Position numbers and translations under genes: made by a program. A stretch of 64,000 nt of DNA from Actinoallomurus iriomotensis. Its GTDB lineage: Bacteria; Actinomycetota; Actinomycetes; Streptosporangiales; Streptosporangiaceae. The DNA is taken from contig NZ_BSTJ01000008.1 of assembly GCF_030269445.1 (NCBI RefSeq), forward strand, positions 124,001-188,000. Reading direction: 5' to 3'. The notes under the pieces were generated by a model. It did no database searches. It saw only the letters and a list, made by a program, of their open reading frames with translations, and was not told where the DNA came from. Positions within the stretch are counted from its first letter, which is position 1. The number at the start of each line of letters is the position of its first letter. This document shows, in pieces, positions 16,711 through 24,744 of this stretch.

Positions 16711-17922
16711 ATGCAGGTCAGCCAGTCGGACAAGCTCGCCAACGTCCTCTACGACATCCGTGGGCCGGTGCTCAAGCGCGCCATGCAGATGGAGGCCGAG
16801 GGTCACCAGATCCTCAAGCTGCACATCGGGAACCCGGCTCCGTTCGGGTTCGAGGCTCCGGACGAGATCCTCCAGGACGTCATCCGCAACCTGCCGGTGG
16901 CCCACGGCTACAGCGACTCGAAGGGCATCCTGCCCGCCCGGCGCGCCGTGGTGCAGCACTACGAGCAGCAGGGGTTCGCGGGCCTCGACGTCGAGGACGT
17001 CTACCTCGGCAACGGCGTGTCCGAGCTGATCGTGATGGCGATGCAGGCGCTCCTCAACAACGGCGACCAGGTGCTCATCCCGGCACCGGACTACCCGCTC
17101 TGGACGGCCGCGGTGTCGCTCGGCGGCGGTACGCCCGTCCATTACCTCTGCGACGAGAACAACGGCTGGATGCCCGACCTCGCCGACATCGAGGCGAAGA
17201 TCACCCCGGCCACCAAGGCCATCGTGATCATCAACCCGAACAACCCGACCGGCGCCGTCTACTCCAAAGAGCTGCTCGAAGGCATCGCCGAACTCGCGCG
17301 CCGCGAAGGGCTGCTGATCCTCGCCGACGAGATCTACGACCGCATCCTGTTCGACGACGCGAAGCACTTCTCGATCGCGCCGCTCGCGCCCGACCTGCCG
17401 TCGCTGACCTTCTCCGGGCTGTCCAAGGCGTACCGGGTCTGCGGCTTCCGCTCCGGCTGGATGGTGGTCTCCGGCCCCAAGGAGCACGCCGAGTCCTACA
17501 TCGAGGGCCTGAACATGCTGGCCAACATGCGCCTGTGCCCGAACGTCCCGGGCCAGCACGCGATCCAGGCGGCCCTCGGCGGCTACCAGAGCATCAACGA
17601 CCTGGTCCTGCCCGGCGGGCGCCTGCGCGAACAACGCGACCGCGCCGTCCGCCTGCTCAACGAGATCCCCGGCGTGAGCTGCGTGAAGCCGGCCGGCGCC
17701 CTCTACGTCTTCCCCCGGCTCGACTCGACCATCTACCCGATCGAGGACGACGAACGCTTCGTCCTCGACCTGCTGGAGAGCCAGCAGATCCTCGTCGTCC
17801 AGGGCACCGGCTTCAACTGGCCCACCCCCGACCACCTGCGCATCGTCACTCTGCAGCACGCCGACGACCTGGAGGAGGCGATCGGCCGGCTGGGCGAGTT
17901 CCTCGCCACGCGTCGGGCGTGA
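16711..17922 (+). CDS. alaA: Alanine aminotransferase AlaA-type (PLP fold type I)
   Basis: The 403-residue enzyme is nearly collinear with E. coli AlaA (YfbQ) as I remember it. Shared blocks include YDIRGPVLK (residues 14-22), LHIGNPAPFGF (36-46), GNGVSELIV (about 101-109), INPNNPTGAVYS and the PLP lysine in FSGLSKAYR (Lys239), then ALGGYQSI and QGTGFNWP near the end. It transfers an amino group between alanine/pyruvate and glutamate/2-oxoglutarate in the cytoplasm. The ATG at 16711 has only a weak AGGG site. The stop lies 3 bp from the end of the convergent Rhs gene, leaving no room for a terminator. Confidence 0.9.
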   Translation: MQVSQSDKLANVLYDIRGPVLKRAMQMEAEGHQILKLHIGNPAPFGFEAPDEILQDVIRNLPVAHGYSDSKGILPARRAVVQHYEQQGFAGLDVEDVYLGNGVSELIVMAMQALLNNGDQVLIPAPDYPLWTAAVSLGGGTPVHYLCDENNGWMPDLADIEAKITPATKAIVIINPNNPTGAVYSKELLEGIAELARREGLLILADEIYDRILFDDAKHFSIAPLAPDLPSLTFSGLSKAYRVCGFRSGWMVVSGPKEHAESYIEGLNMLANMRLCPNVPGQHAIQAALGGYQSINDLVLPGGRLREQRDRAVRLLNEIPGVSCVKPAGALYVFPRLDSTIYPIEDDERFVLDLLESQQILVVQGTGFNWPTPDHLRIVTLQHADDLEEAIGRLGEFLATRRA

Positions 17923-17925
17923 CGC

Positions 17926-20900
17926 TCAGAGGAAGGGGTGGGTGAGTTCCCCTCCCTGCCACTCGAAGGGATTGCCGACGACCTTGCCGTCCCGGTAGAA
18001 AGTGATCCTGGACCAGGCCTCGGAATTCCAGCTGAGCTGGTGGAGCTCCCAGTCCGTGTATCCGGCGCCGCCGCCGATGTTCCCCCGGTTCTTCGCCACC
18101 CGCAAGAACGCTTCATAAGGGTCGTCCACGCCGGTCAGGTTGACCGAGATCTTGCTCCTGGGATGCTTCAAGATATTGAGGACGGTGTCTTGGAAGCTGC
18201 CGACTCGCCACTTGCGTGGCAGATTGAAAAAGGTGCGAGCGCGAACACTCCGGGCGAACGGGTCCAGCAGCTCCGTACGGCCCCAGTTCGTGTGCCTGAG
18301 CCCGAGTGCCAGGTGGATGGCGGGCCTGCAGGCCGCGAGTCCGAGAGGGTCGATCTGGAGCGTGGGGTTGAAGGCGTAGGCGTAGGGATCGGGCGCGGGG
18401 GCGAGGCCGAGCGGGTCCGGGCTCTGGTAGCGGCCTACGGCCGGGTCGTAGTAGCGCTGGAAGTTGTAGTGGAGACCGGTCTCCGCGTCGTGATACTGCC
18501 CGGGAAAGCGGAGCGGACAGGCGACCGGGCCGGAAAGCAGAGCGCCCCACAGCGTGGTGTCGACGCGCCCGGCGACGGTGCCGTCAGCGGTGAGGAGCTC
18601 GGCCGGGGTGCCGACCAGGTCGGTGACGATCGCGTAGAACCGCTCGTCGACCCGTCGCCGTGCCGCGTCGGCGGACAGGACGCCCTCGGTCTGGGCCAGC
18701 GGGCGGAACGTCTCCGGCTCGTAGTCCCAGGTGGTGACGCGCGTGTTCTGGACCTGTTCGGCGAGGGCGGCGCCGTCCCAGACGAAGTCGGTCTGTTCCT
18801 CGACGGCCCGGCCGTCGCGGGTGAGGAGCTGTTTGGCGACACGCCGGCCGAGCGCGTCGTAGCAGTACTGCCATCGCCTTCCGTCCGGCGTGGTGACGGC
18901 GATCAGACGGTCGTCGGCGTCCCAGACGTACTCCCAGTTCAGCGACCGCCCCGACAGCGTCACCTGCCGCCGTTCGACGACGCGTCCCTGTGCGTCGTGG
19001 GAGTAGTGGGTCCGCCCGGCGCGCCGGACGCGGACGCCGACGTGCTCCCGCGGACCCGCCGCGTCATGGTCGGCGCCGGGGTCGGCCGCGGTGATGTTCC
19101 CGGACGGATCATAGGCGTAGCGCTCCTGCCGGCCGTCGGCGTGGACGGCCGTCACCCGGTCCGCGACGTCCAGCTCGAAACCGGTCGGCCCGCCGAGCAG
19201 GTCGGTCCGGCCGACGAGCGTCCCGTCCGCCCGGTAGCGGTAGGCGCGATGCTGTGCCGGCTCGCCGGTCCTCGGCGCGCCCAAGAGAGTCTGGGAGCTC
19301 AGCCGGCGGTCGGCGTCCCACCGCTGGACGACTACGGCGCCGCCGCCGATCCGGCGTTCGACCTCCTGGCCCGCCGGGTCGTACGCGAACCGGATCGTCT
19401 GACCCGCGGTCTCCACGACGGTGGGCCGCCCCCCGCGGTCGTACCGCCAGATCGCCTCGGCGCCGGACGGCGTGCGGCGCCGTACGCGACGTCCCATCAG
19501 GTCATAGACGCTGGTCAGGGCGCGGCCGTTGCAGGTCTCGCCGATGACCCGACCGAGGCGGTCGCGGTCGAACCGCACGTCCGCGTCGGGGTTGACGGCC
19601 CGGATGAGCCGACCGGCCTGGTCGTAGGCGAAGGTCGCGACGGTGTCCCCGCTGCGCCGTTCGACGACGTTGTCCAGCAGGTCGCGGGTGAAGTGGGTGG
19701 CCTGCCCGGCGCCGTTGACGCGTGTGGTGAGACGGCCGGCGTCATCATAGGTGTAGGAGACGGTACGTCCGTTGAAGTCGGTCTCGCGTACCAGGTCACC
19801 GGAGCCGTTGTACTCGTAGCGCCAGACCAGGCCGAGAGGGTTGGTGACCGCCACGAGCCGGAGTTCGGTGTCGTAGGAGAACTCCTGGCGGGCGCCGTCC
19901 GGGTCGATGCGGGCGACCGGCAGGTCGAACGGTCCGTAGACGGTGCGGGTGACGCGGCCTTCGGCGTCCCGGTGCTCGACGCAGTTGCCTTCGCCGTCGT
20001 AGCTCCAGCGTTCGGTCGCACCGCCGGGCAACGTGCACCAGGCCGGTCGGCCCTCGATGGTCCAGCCGAACCGGGTCACCCCGCCGGCCGCCTCGCTGAC
20101 CGCCACCACGCGTCCGAGAGCGTCCCGCTCCATCCGCGTCGTCACGCCGCCGGGATCGGTGGCCGCCACCGCGAGTCCGGCGTCATCCAGGGTCACTCGC
20201 GTGGTGAGGCCGAGAGCATCGGTGATCGCCGTCAGGTGCCCGCGATCGTCGTAGGAGTAGCGGGTGACGGCGTCGCGGGGATCGATGACGGCGACCAGGT
20301 TCCCCCGGTCGTCGAACTCCTGCCGCCAGACCCTACCGTCCGCCTCGACGAACTCGACGGGGAGATCCAACTCGTTGTACCGCGCGGAGAGCCGTCGATC
20401 GCCCGGTCCGATGATCGAGGTCAGGTTGCCCCGGTCGTCGAAGGCGTACCTCGTGGTGCGTCCCAGTGGGTCGGTACGGGCCACCAGCCGGTCCTGGTCG
20501 TCCCATTCGGACACCGTACGGCGGCCGAGCGGATCGACCTCCGCGACGACCTGACGTGACTCGTTGAAATGGAACGTCGTCGGGTGCCCGAGCGAGTCCG
20601 TCACGGTCGTGGTCGAGCCGTCCTCGGCGTAGCCGAGGGTGACGTTCAGCAGTCCGTCCGAGCCCTCGGCCCGGACGGCTCGCCCTCGCTCGTCGTAGGC
20701 GTAGCGGTACCAGAAGCCGTTGCGGTCCACCCAGCCGGCGAGGCGTCCCGCGTCGTCATAGGTGAAGCGCAGGGGAGCGCCGGAGGAGTTGATCACCTCG
20801 CTGAGACGGCCGGCGTCGTCATAGCGATAGCGGACCAGCAGGGGCCCGTCCGCGTGACCCGTGACCAGCCGTAGCGCGGCGACCCGACCGCCGTCCATGG

Positions 20901-21567
20901 CGACCGCGATCCGGTATCCACCTGAATGCCGTACCTCGGACAGCAGGCCGTCGTCGTCGTGGACGAGTTCGATGCGGTGCCCGTTCCGATCGACGATCGA
21001 GGTCAGGGGAAGCACCGTCCCCGTCCGGCCGCTGAAATGCCATTCCCGGCCGGTCGGCGGATCGGTGATCGTGTAGGCGCCGTCGCCCGTCTTGCGCAAC
21101 GGCCATCGTGGACCCGAGTCGGGCAGGACCCGCGTTCCCTCCGCCGGCGGAGGGTAGGTCAGCACCATCCCGTCGGCGGACGCGAAGCACACGCCGTCGG
21201 CGTCGATCTCCAGCCGCTGGTCGAGCGTCGACGCCCATGCCACTCCGAACAGGCCGTCAATGCGCGAAGAGGACAGGTATGTCCGCTCGAGTACCAGGGG
21301 CAGCGCGCCGGCCAGTTCCACGTCGATCTGCCGCAGAACCACCTCTCCGCTGGCGACGTCGATGGGATCCTTGATGAGGACGCGGGAGGCGTAGGTCCGC
21401 GCCTTTCCCGAACCGCCCCGGCCGAGGCGGAGCGCCCGAGTCAGTAGTGTCCCGCCCTTTGCGCCGTCGGCCGCCAGTCGTGAGACCGGGCCTTTGAAAA
21501 GGCGCGCCAGTCCTCCGAACAGGCCCAGCCGTGCACCGGCCGCGACGACACCGGATTTAGGACTCAA
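17926..21567 (-). CDS. Rhs/YD-repeat polymorphic toxin-like protein 1 (1213 aa)
   Basis: There is no signal peptide. Residues 1-60 are basic and small-residue-rich. A DUF6531-type domain begins at about 64 (KDPIDVASGEVVL, then LPLVLERTY). About 25 YD repeats of the form YDDAGRL / YDERG run from about 240 to 1010. The RHS core ends with LRFPGQYHDAETGLHYN, RYYDPAVGRYQS and two DPLGL motifs. The last 136 residues after the second DPLGL are a variable tip containing YTDWELHQL and RITFYRDGKVVGNPFE, which I cannot assign. Family knowledge: the RHS shell encloses a C-terminal toxin, released after the core. The start is TTG 21567, in a TTGA overlap with a small upstream ORF. The downstream neighbour is convergent alaA, 3 bp away, so no immunity gene follows. 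Confidence 0.92.
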   Translation of the reverse strand: MSPKSGVVAAGARLGLFGGLARLFKGPVSRLAADGAKGGTLLTRALRLGRGGSGKARTYASRVLIKDPIDVASGEVVLRQIDVELAGALPLVLERTYLSSSRIDGLFGVAWASTLDQRLEIDADGVCFASADGMVLTYPPPAEGTRVLPDSGPRWPLRKTGDGAYTITDPPTGREWHFSGRTGTVLPLTSIVDRNGHRIELVHDDDGLLSEVRHSGGYRIAVAMDGGRVAALRLVTGHADGPLLVRYRYDDAGRLSEVINSSGAPLRFTYDDAGRLAGWVDRNGFWYRYAYDERGRAVRAEGSDGLLNVTLGYAEDGSTTTVTDSLGHPTTFHFNESRQVVAEVDPLGRRTVSEWDDQDRLVARTDPLGRTTRYAFDDRGNLTSIIGPGDRRLSARYNELDLPVEFVEADGRVWRQEFDDRGNLVAVIDPRDAVTRYSYDDRGHLTAITDALGLTTRVTLDDAGLAVAATDPGGVTTRMERDALGRVVAVSEAAGGVTRFGWTIEGRPAWCTLPGGATERWSYDGEGNCVEHRDAEGRVTRTVYGPFDLPVARIDPDGARQEFSYDTELRLVAVTNPLGLVWRYEYNGSGDLVRETDFNGRTVSYTYDDAGRLTTRVNGAGQATHFTRDLLDNVVERRSGDTVATFAYDQAGRLIRAVNPDADVRFDRDRLGRVIGETCNGRALTSVYDLMGRRVRRRTPSGAEAIWRYDRGGRPTVVETAGQTIRFAYDPAGQEVERRIGGGAVVVQRWDADRRLSSQTLLGAPRTGEPAQHRAYRYRADGTLVGRTDLLGGPTGFELDVADRVTAVHADGRQERYAYDPSGNITAADPGADHDAAGPREHVGVRVRRAGRTHYSHDAQGRVVERRQVTLSGRSLNWEYVWDADDRLIAVTTPDGRRWQYCYDALGRRVAKQLLTRDGRAVEEQTDFVWDGAALAEQVQNTRVTTWDYEPETFRPLAQTEGVLSADAARRRVDERFYAIVTDLVGTPAELLTADGTVAGRVDTTLWGALLSGPVACPLRFPGQYHDAETGLHYNFQRYYDPAVGRYQSPDPLGLAPAPDPYAYAFNPTLQIDPLGLAACRPAIHLALGLRHTNWGRTELLDPFARSVRARTFFNLPRKWRVGSFQDTVLNILKHPRSKISVNLTGVDDPYEAFLRVAKNRGNIGGGAGYTDWELHQLSWNSEAWSRITFYRDGKVVGNPFEWQGGELTHPFL

Positions 21568-21713
21568 TTCTCGGTCACCCGACCCGATCTGAGAATGACA
21601 ACGAGCATCGGCCAGAATCCCGTCACCGTGGGCGATTGCGGACGAAACGCCGCCCAGCTCATCGGCTTTCTGTCGAATTCTGGCTGGAATGTGACGAACT
21701 TTATCCTGCTCAT
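21564..21713 (-). CDS. Small ORF (49 aa) translationally coupled to Rhs protein 1
   Basis: An ATG at 21713 preceded by GAAGGAG opens a 49-residue frame. Its TGA overlaps the TTG start of the Rhs gene (TTGA). The protein begins MSRIKFVTFQPEF and has a short hydrophobic stretch FWPMLVVIL (about 33-41) followed by a basic tail. Stop/start overlap, a good ribosome site and the rare TTG start of the Rhs gene support real translation. Function is unknown. It could be a leader for coupling or a small adaptor. Homology was not assessable. Confidence 0.45.
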   Translation of the reverse strand: MSRIKFVTFQPEFDRKPMSWAAFRPQSPTVTGFWPMLVVILRSGRVTEN

Positions 21714-21753
21714 CGCTCCTTCGACAATGGCGGCCTCGACGCAGAGGGTCCGT

Positions 21754-22797
21754 TCAGTAGCGCACGGTGATCCGGTGGGCGTGGCCGTCCACCCGCACCC
21801 AGCCGCCGACCGGGATGACGACCTGGGGATCGGTGTGCCCGAAGTCGACGTCGAAGACGACGAGCGCCTCGGGGTTGTACGCGGCCAGCGCGCGCAGGAT
21901 CGCCTCGCGCTGCTCCTTGGCGTACGCGGCTCTCTCGTCGGGGGTGTTCGGACGTTCGAACGACCAGGCCTTGGCGCGCCCGACGAGGACACCGGCGAAC
22001 CGGCCGAGCATGCCGCGCTCGCCCATGTTGCGCAGGATCCGGTACACCTCGGTCGCGGACGGGAGTTCCTCGCTCGTCTCGATCAGCAGAACCCGGCCGT
22101 CGTACGCCTCGGGCGGCCCGATCAGGCGGTCGGCCATCAGCAGCCAGGACAGGATCTCCAGGCTGCCGCCCCAGGCCGGCCCCTCGACGACCTGGTCGGC
22201 GTTGTGCCAGCGCCAGCCGTCGCAGGCCTGCATCATCGGCGGGGACGCGAACGTCGTGGGATCCGCCCAGTCGCGCTGGACGTCGCCGTACACCGTGCTC
22301 TCGCGCAGCTCGTACTCGCCGGACGTGAACAGCGCCGCCTGGAGCGAGACCGTCGTCAGCGAGTGCATCGCGCCGGGCCGTCCGAACTCCGCCATGACGG
22401 AACCGCCGTGGTACGCGACGATGCCGAGATCGGCGATGTAGGTCAGCAGGTTCGTGTTGTCGCTGTAGCCGAAGAACGGCTTGGGGTTCGCCCTGATCAG
22501 GCCGGCGTCGAGGTGCGGCAGGACGGTGATCTGGTCATCGCCGCCGATGCTGGCGATGACGGCCTTGATGTCCGGGTCGCCGAAGGCCGCGTGCAGGTCG
22601 GCCGCCCGCTCTGCCGGCGAGGCCCCCATCCGCCGGGTGGCCGGATACTCGACCGGCACGAGCCGGAAGTCCTCCCGCAACCGCCGCAGCCCCAGCTCGT
22701 ACGGCAGCGGAAAGAGCTCCGGCAGACCGGCCGACGGCGACACGATCGCCACCCTGTCGCCGGGCCGCGGCTTGGGCGGGTAGATCGGTTCGGTCAT
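21754..22797 (-). CDS. S66-family LD-carboxypeptidase / MccF-like serine peptidase
   Basis: Start ATG 22797 gives 347 residues. An upstream in-frame start has no better site. N-terminal RPGDRVAIVSPSAGL (about 10-24) and IGGDDQ (about 82-87) are S66 landmarks. The nucleophile is the Ser in GYSDNT (about 109-114). The acidic and His members are in LLIETSEE (about 234-241) and FGHTDPQ (about 320-326). The family cleaves L,D-bonds of murein tetrapeptides or, in MccF-like members, hydrolyses processed microcin-type aminoacyl-nucleotides. The lack of a signal peptide suggests cytoplasmic murein recycling or self-protection. It stands between the Rhs operon and the SnoaL gene on the same strand, with separate gaps. 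Confidence 0.88.
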   Translation of the reverse strand: MTEPIYPPKPRPGDRVAIVSPSAGLPELFPLPYELGLRRLREDFRLVPVEYPATRRMGASPAERAADLHAAFGDPDIKAVIASIGGDDQITVLPHLDAGLIRANPKPFFGYSDNTNLLTYIADLGIVAYHGGSVMAEFGRPGAMHSLTTVSLQAALFTSGEYELRESTVYGDVQRDWADPTTFASPPMMQACDGWRWHNADQVVEGPAWGGSLEILSWLLMADRLIGPPEAYDGRVLLIETSEELPSATEVYRILRNMGERGMLGRFAGVLVGRAKAWSFERPNTPDERAAYAKEQREAILRALAAYNPEALVVFDVDFGHTDPQVVIPVGGWVRVDGHAHRITVRY

Positions 22798-22870
22798 GAG
22801 GCCAGTGTCGGCATCGGCCGTGGCTCGAATCAAAGCCTTTTCCCGAGTCTTCAGGGGGAAGCGCGTCGGG

Positions 22871-23257
22871 TCATACGAAGAAGGCGTTCATGCCGGGAAC
22901 ATCGGACAGGTAGGTCTCGATGTCGGCGATCCTTCCGTCGCGCAGGCGGCAGACCGTGGACAGGTGCTCATCCAGCACCGCGTCGTCGCGGCGGGCGGTG
23001 TTGTGCAGGGACAGCGCCACGTTATCGCGGCTGACCAGGACGTGCAGGAGCTGGAAGTCGAGACCGTAGCCGGCGATCTTTTTCGCGTGCCGTACGACCG
23101 CGTCGGCGCCGACGACGGTGCCGGACACGGTGTTGTCACCCGGCAGGGTCCACGTGGCGTCGGGGTGCAGCAACGACCGGATCGCCTCCCAGTCACCCGC
23201 GGTGAGGGCGGCGTGGAACTGCTTGCCGAGGGCGTAGGCGGTGTCGTGGCTGGTCAC
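22871..23257 (-). CDS. SnoaL-like / NTF2-fold protein
   Basis: A 128-residue single-domain protein starts at GTG 23257 after GAGGAGACACCT. Its pattern is that of SnoaL/NTF2-fold proteins: an N-terminal helix FHAALTAGDWEAIRSLLHPDATWTLPG (cited parts DWEAIRSLLHPDATW, about 22-36), a central VVGADAVVRH (about 48-57) and a final strand pair with GRIADIETYLSD (about 108-119). These folds bind small hydrophobic ligands and act as isomerases, cyclases or carriers. It is divergent from the TetR at 23357 and shares two operator copies with it. It is therefore most likely an inducible enzyme whose ligand or substrate is sensed by that TetR. Confidence 0.85.
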   Translation of the reverse strand: MTSHDTAYALGKQFHAALTAGDWEAIRSLLHPDATWTLPGDNTVSGTVVGADAVVRHAKKIAGYGLDFQLLHVLVSRDNVALSLHNTARRDDAVLDEHLSTVCRLRDGRIADIETYLSDVPGMNAFFV

Positions 23258-23283
23258 AGGTGTCTCCTCGTGAGTCTGAGAGC

Positions 23284-23307
23284 TTAAAGCAAAGTTGTGT
23301 GCTTTAA
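23284..23307. promoter_or_regulatory. TetR operator copy 1
   Basis: TTAAAGCA and TGCTTTAA form perfect 8-bp arms around an 8-base centre (AAGTTGTG). It lies 27 bp from the SnoaL-like start codon. It is nearly identical to the second copy 48 bp away. Confidence 0.85.
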
Positions 23308-23330
23308 CGGCAGGCTACAAGGCGGGGACC

Positions 23331-23356
23331 GCTAAAGCAAAGGTGTGTGCGTTAGC
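23331..23356. promoter_or_regulatory. TetR operator copy 2, abutting the tetR start codon
   Basis: GCTAAAGCA and TGCGTTAGC (one mismatch) flank AAGGTGTG. The site shares TAAAGCAAAG-x-TGTGTGC-x-TTA with copy 1. It ends at the base before ATG 23357, so the operator overlaps the transcription start of a probably leaderless tetR mRNA. Confidence 0.85.
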
Positions 23357-23932
23357 ATGGTCGACGTGAGTGCCGATCCCCGAGCGAGGCGGCCGGGCGG
23401 CCGCAGCGCGCGCGTGCGTGCGGTCGTGCACCGGGCCGCGGCCGACCTGGTCGCCGAGCGCGGCGCCGACCAGGTGACCGTCCCCGCGGTGGCCGAGCGC
23501 GCCGGGGTCAACCCGAGCACGATCTACCGGCGCTGGGGCACGCTGCCCGCGCTCCTGGCCGACATCGCCGCCCAGCGGGCCGACACCGCCCCCGAACCCA
23601 CCGGAGACCTGCACGACGATCTGGCGAACCACGCGGCGTGGACGCTGGCGGACCTGTCCCGCCCGGGCGGAGTCGCGTTCTTCCGTGCCGAGGTGGCGCC
23701 CGACGTCGACGAACGCCGAGCCGGCCTGCGCGAATGCCTGCAGCGCGTCAGCACCCGCTTCGAGACGATCCTCGACGCGGCCCGCGAGCGGGGCGAGACG
23801 CCACCGTCGCTGGAACGGGTACTCGACCGGATCGTCGCCCCCATTTACTTCCGCGTGGTCTTCTCCCTCCCCGAAACCGACGAGACCTACGCGCGGGGCC
23901 TGGCCGCCGCCCTCCTCGACGCCGACTCGTGA
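23357..23932 (+). CDS. TetR-family repressor of the SnoaL-like gene
   Basis: Start ATG 23357 gives 191 residues. The preceding bases are the operator itself and no ribosome site exists, pointing to a leaderless transcript. The HTH is VTVPAVAERAGVNPSTIYRRW (cited part AVAERAGVNPSTIYRRW, about 39-55). The C-terminal domain matches the TetR_C_11-like helical type. Two near-identical operators lie between it and the divergent SnoaL-like gene, implying strong autoregulation. The last codons (GLAAALLDADS) form the first unit of a 69-bp tandem repeat that continues downstream of the stop. Confidence 0.9.
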   Translation: MVDVSADPRARRPGGRSARVRAVVHRAAADLVAERGADQVTVPAVAERAGVNPSTIYRRWGTLPALLADIAAQRADTAPEPTGDLHDDLANHAAWTLADLSRPGGVAFFRAEVAPDVDERRAGLRECLQRVSTRFETILDAARERGETPPSLERVLDRIVAPIYFRVVFSLPETDETYARGLAAALLDADS

Positions 23933-24164
23933 GAGGCCACCCGGTCCGTTGGGGTCTGGGCGTGGGGTTCGGTGGTGGGCTTGCTGGGCGTGGGCTTTCG
24001 TGGGTGGCGCGGTCCGTTGGGGTCTGTGTGCGGGGTTCGGGGGTGGGCCTGCTGGGCGCGGGCTTTCGTGGGTGGCGCGGGTCCGTCGGGGGCTGGGTGC
24101 GGGATTGGCGGCCGGCCTGCTCGGCGCCGACTTCTGAGAGGTCGCCCGGTCGGCTGTTGGAGTG
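23891..24164 (+). repeat. Four tandem ~69-bp units derived from the tetR 3' end
   Basis: Units begin at 23891, 23960, 24028 and 24097. Unit 1 contains the last 14 codons and stop of tetR. Unit 4 encodes the matching tail AGLAAGLLGADF followed by TGAGAGGTCGCCCGGTC, parallel to the real gene end TGAGAGGCCACCCGGTC. Units 2 and 3 share GGGCTTTCGTGGGTGGCGCGG and GGTCCGTTGGGGTCTG. The units drift by substitutions only, with lengths of 68-69 bp. This is a degenerate minisatellite grown from a gene end. Confidence 0.8.
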
Positions 24165-24214
24165 TTCGCGGGGCGCGATGGCCGGATTGGCGTGTCACAA
24201 ATAGGCGGCGCGTG

Positions 24215-24220
24215 TAAGAT
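24215..24220 (+). promoter_or_regulatory. -10 element of a probable leaderless promoter
   Basis: TAAGAT (inside TGTAAGAT, an extended -10) lies 8 bases before the ATG at 24229. Transcription would begin at or next to the start codon, which explains the absence of a ribosome site. Confidence 0.55.
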
Positions 24221-24228
24221 CGCCCGCG

Positions 24229-24744
24229 ATGTCCGGGAAATCAGGAGTCTTCGAAGCCGTCGAGCGGCTCTTTCGCTTTCCCGGACTGGATGAAGAAGCG
24301 TTGATGCGTGATGCGGATCATGTGTTCTCCGGTCCTCGCGGACGCAAGATCGCCTTCATGAGGGAAGGCTTCAAGGGCAAGGACGAGGGCGTGGCCGGGA
24401 TGACCTCCATGGCCACCGGGAACGTGTTCATCTCCGGGGATATGAAGGTTGATCCGAGAGAGCTGCATGAGACCGTGCGGCATGAGCTGTTCCACTCGGT
24501 GTTGACTCCTCGTTCGCCGGTGCTGGGTTACGCTCATTTCGTATTGAATAATAAATCCGGACTGTATGTTTATCTTCACGAGGCGGGGGCGCAGGCGTAT
24601 GGCGCGCGTAACCTGTGGAAAGGCATGAAGTATCCGATTAAGTATGGATACGTCAAGCCGAGTTGGCTCGCAGCCGAAATCGGCGCGCTGGGCTTTGTCG
24701 GCTACATGGCCGTGGGCGCGGTGTACAACGCGACCGCCGACTGA
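24229..24744 (+). CDS. Orphan HExxH metallopeptidase, like a polymorphic-toxin tip
   Basis: A 171-residue protein has a zinc motif HELFH at residues 85-89. A downstream YLHEAGAQAYG (116-126) has a Glu suitable as third ligand (gluzincin type). The layout, short with a strand ISGDMKVDPRELHETV before HExxH and a LxEAxAQxYG block after it, is one I associate with zincin domains at the C-terminus of Rhs and other polymorphic toxins. The C-terminus (about 146-168) is hydrophobic and could be a membrane segment. Base composition is lower in GC than its neighbours (for example AATAATAAATCC at about 24547). There is no Rhs delivery module attached, no signal peptide and no recognisable immunity gene. 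It may be a displaced toxin cassette between the two Rhs genes. Confidence 0.65.
   Translation: MSGKSGVFEAVERLFRFPGLDEEALMRDADHVFSGPRGRKIAFMREGFKGKDEGVAGMTSMATGNVFISGDMKVDPRELHETVRHELFHSVLTPRSPVLGYAHFVLNNKSGLYVYLHEAGAQAYGARNLWKGMKYPIKYGYVKPSWLAAEIGALGFVGYMAVGAVYNATAD

Noticed and set aside
17938-20559. An 873-codon plus-strand frame opposite Rhs gene 1
   Set aside because: It reflects the periodic YD-repeat coding sequence on the other strand. No start site or domain.
23933-24228. The tandem repeat as a CRISPR array or a tRNA-like structure
   Set aside because: Units are contiguous with no spacers and drift gradually. Two units encode recognisable tetR tail sequence. No cas gene is nearby.
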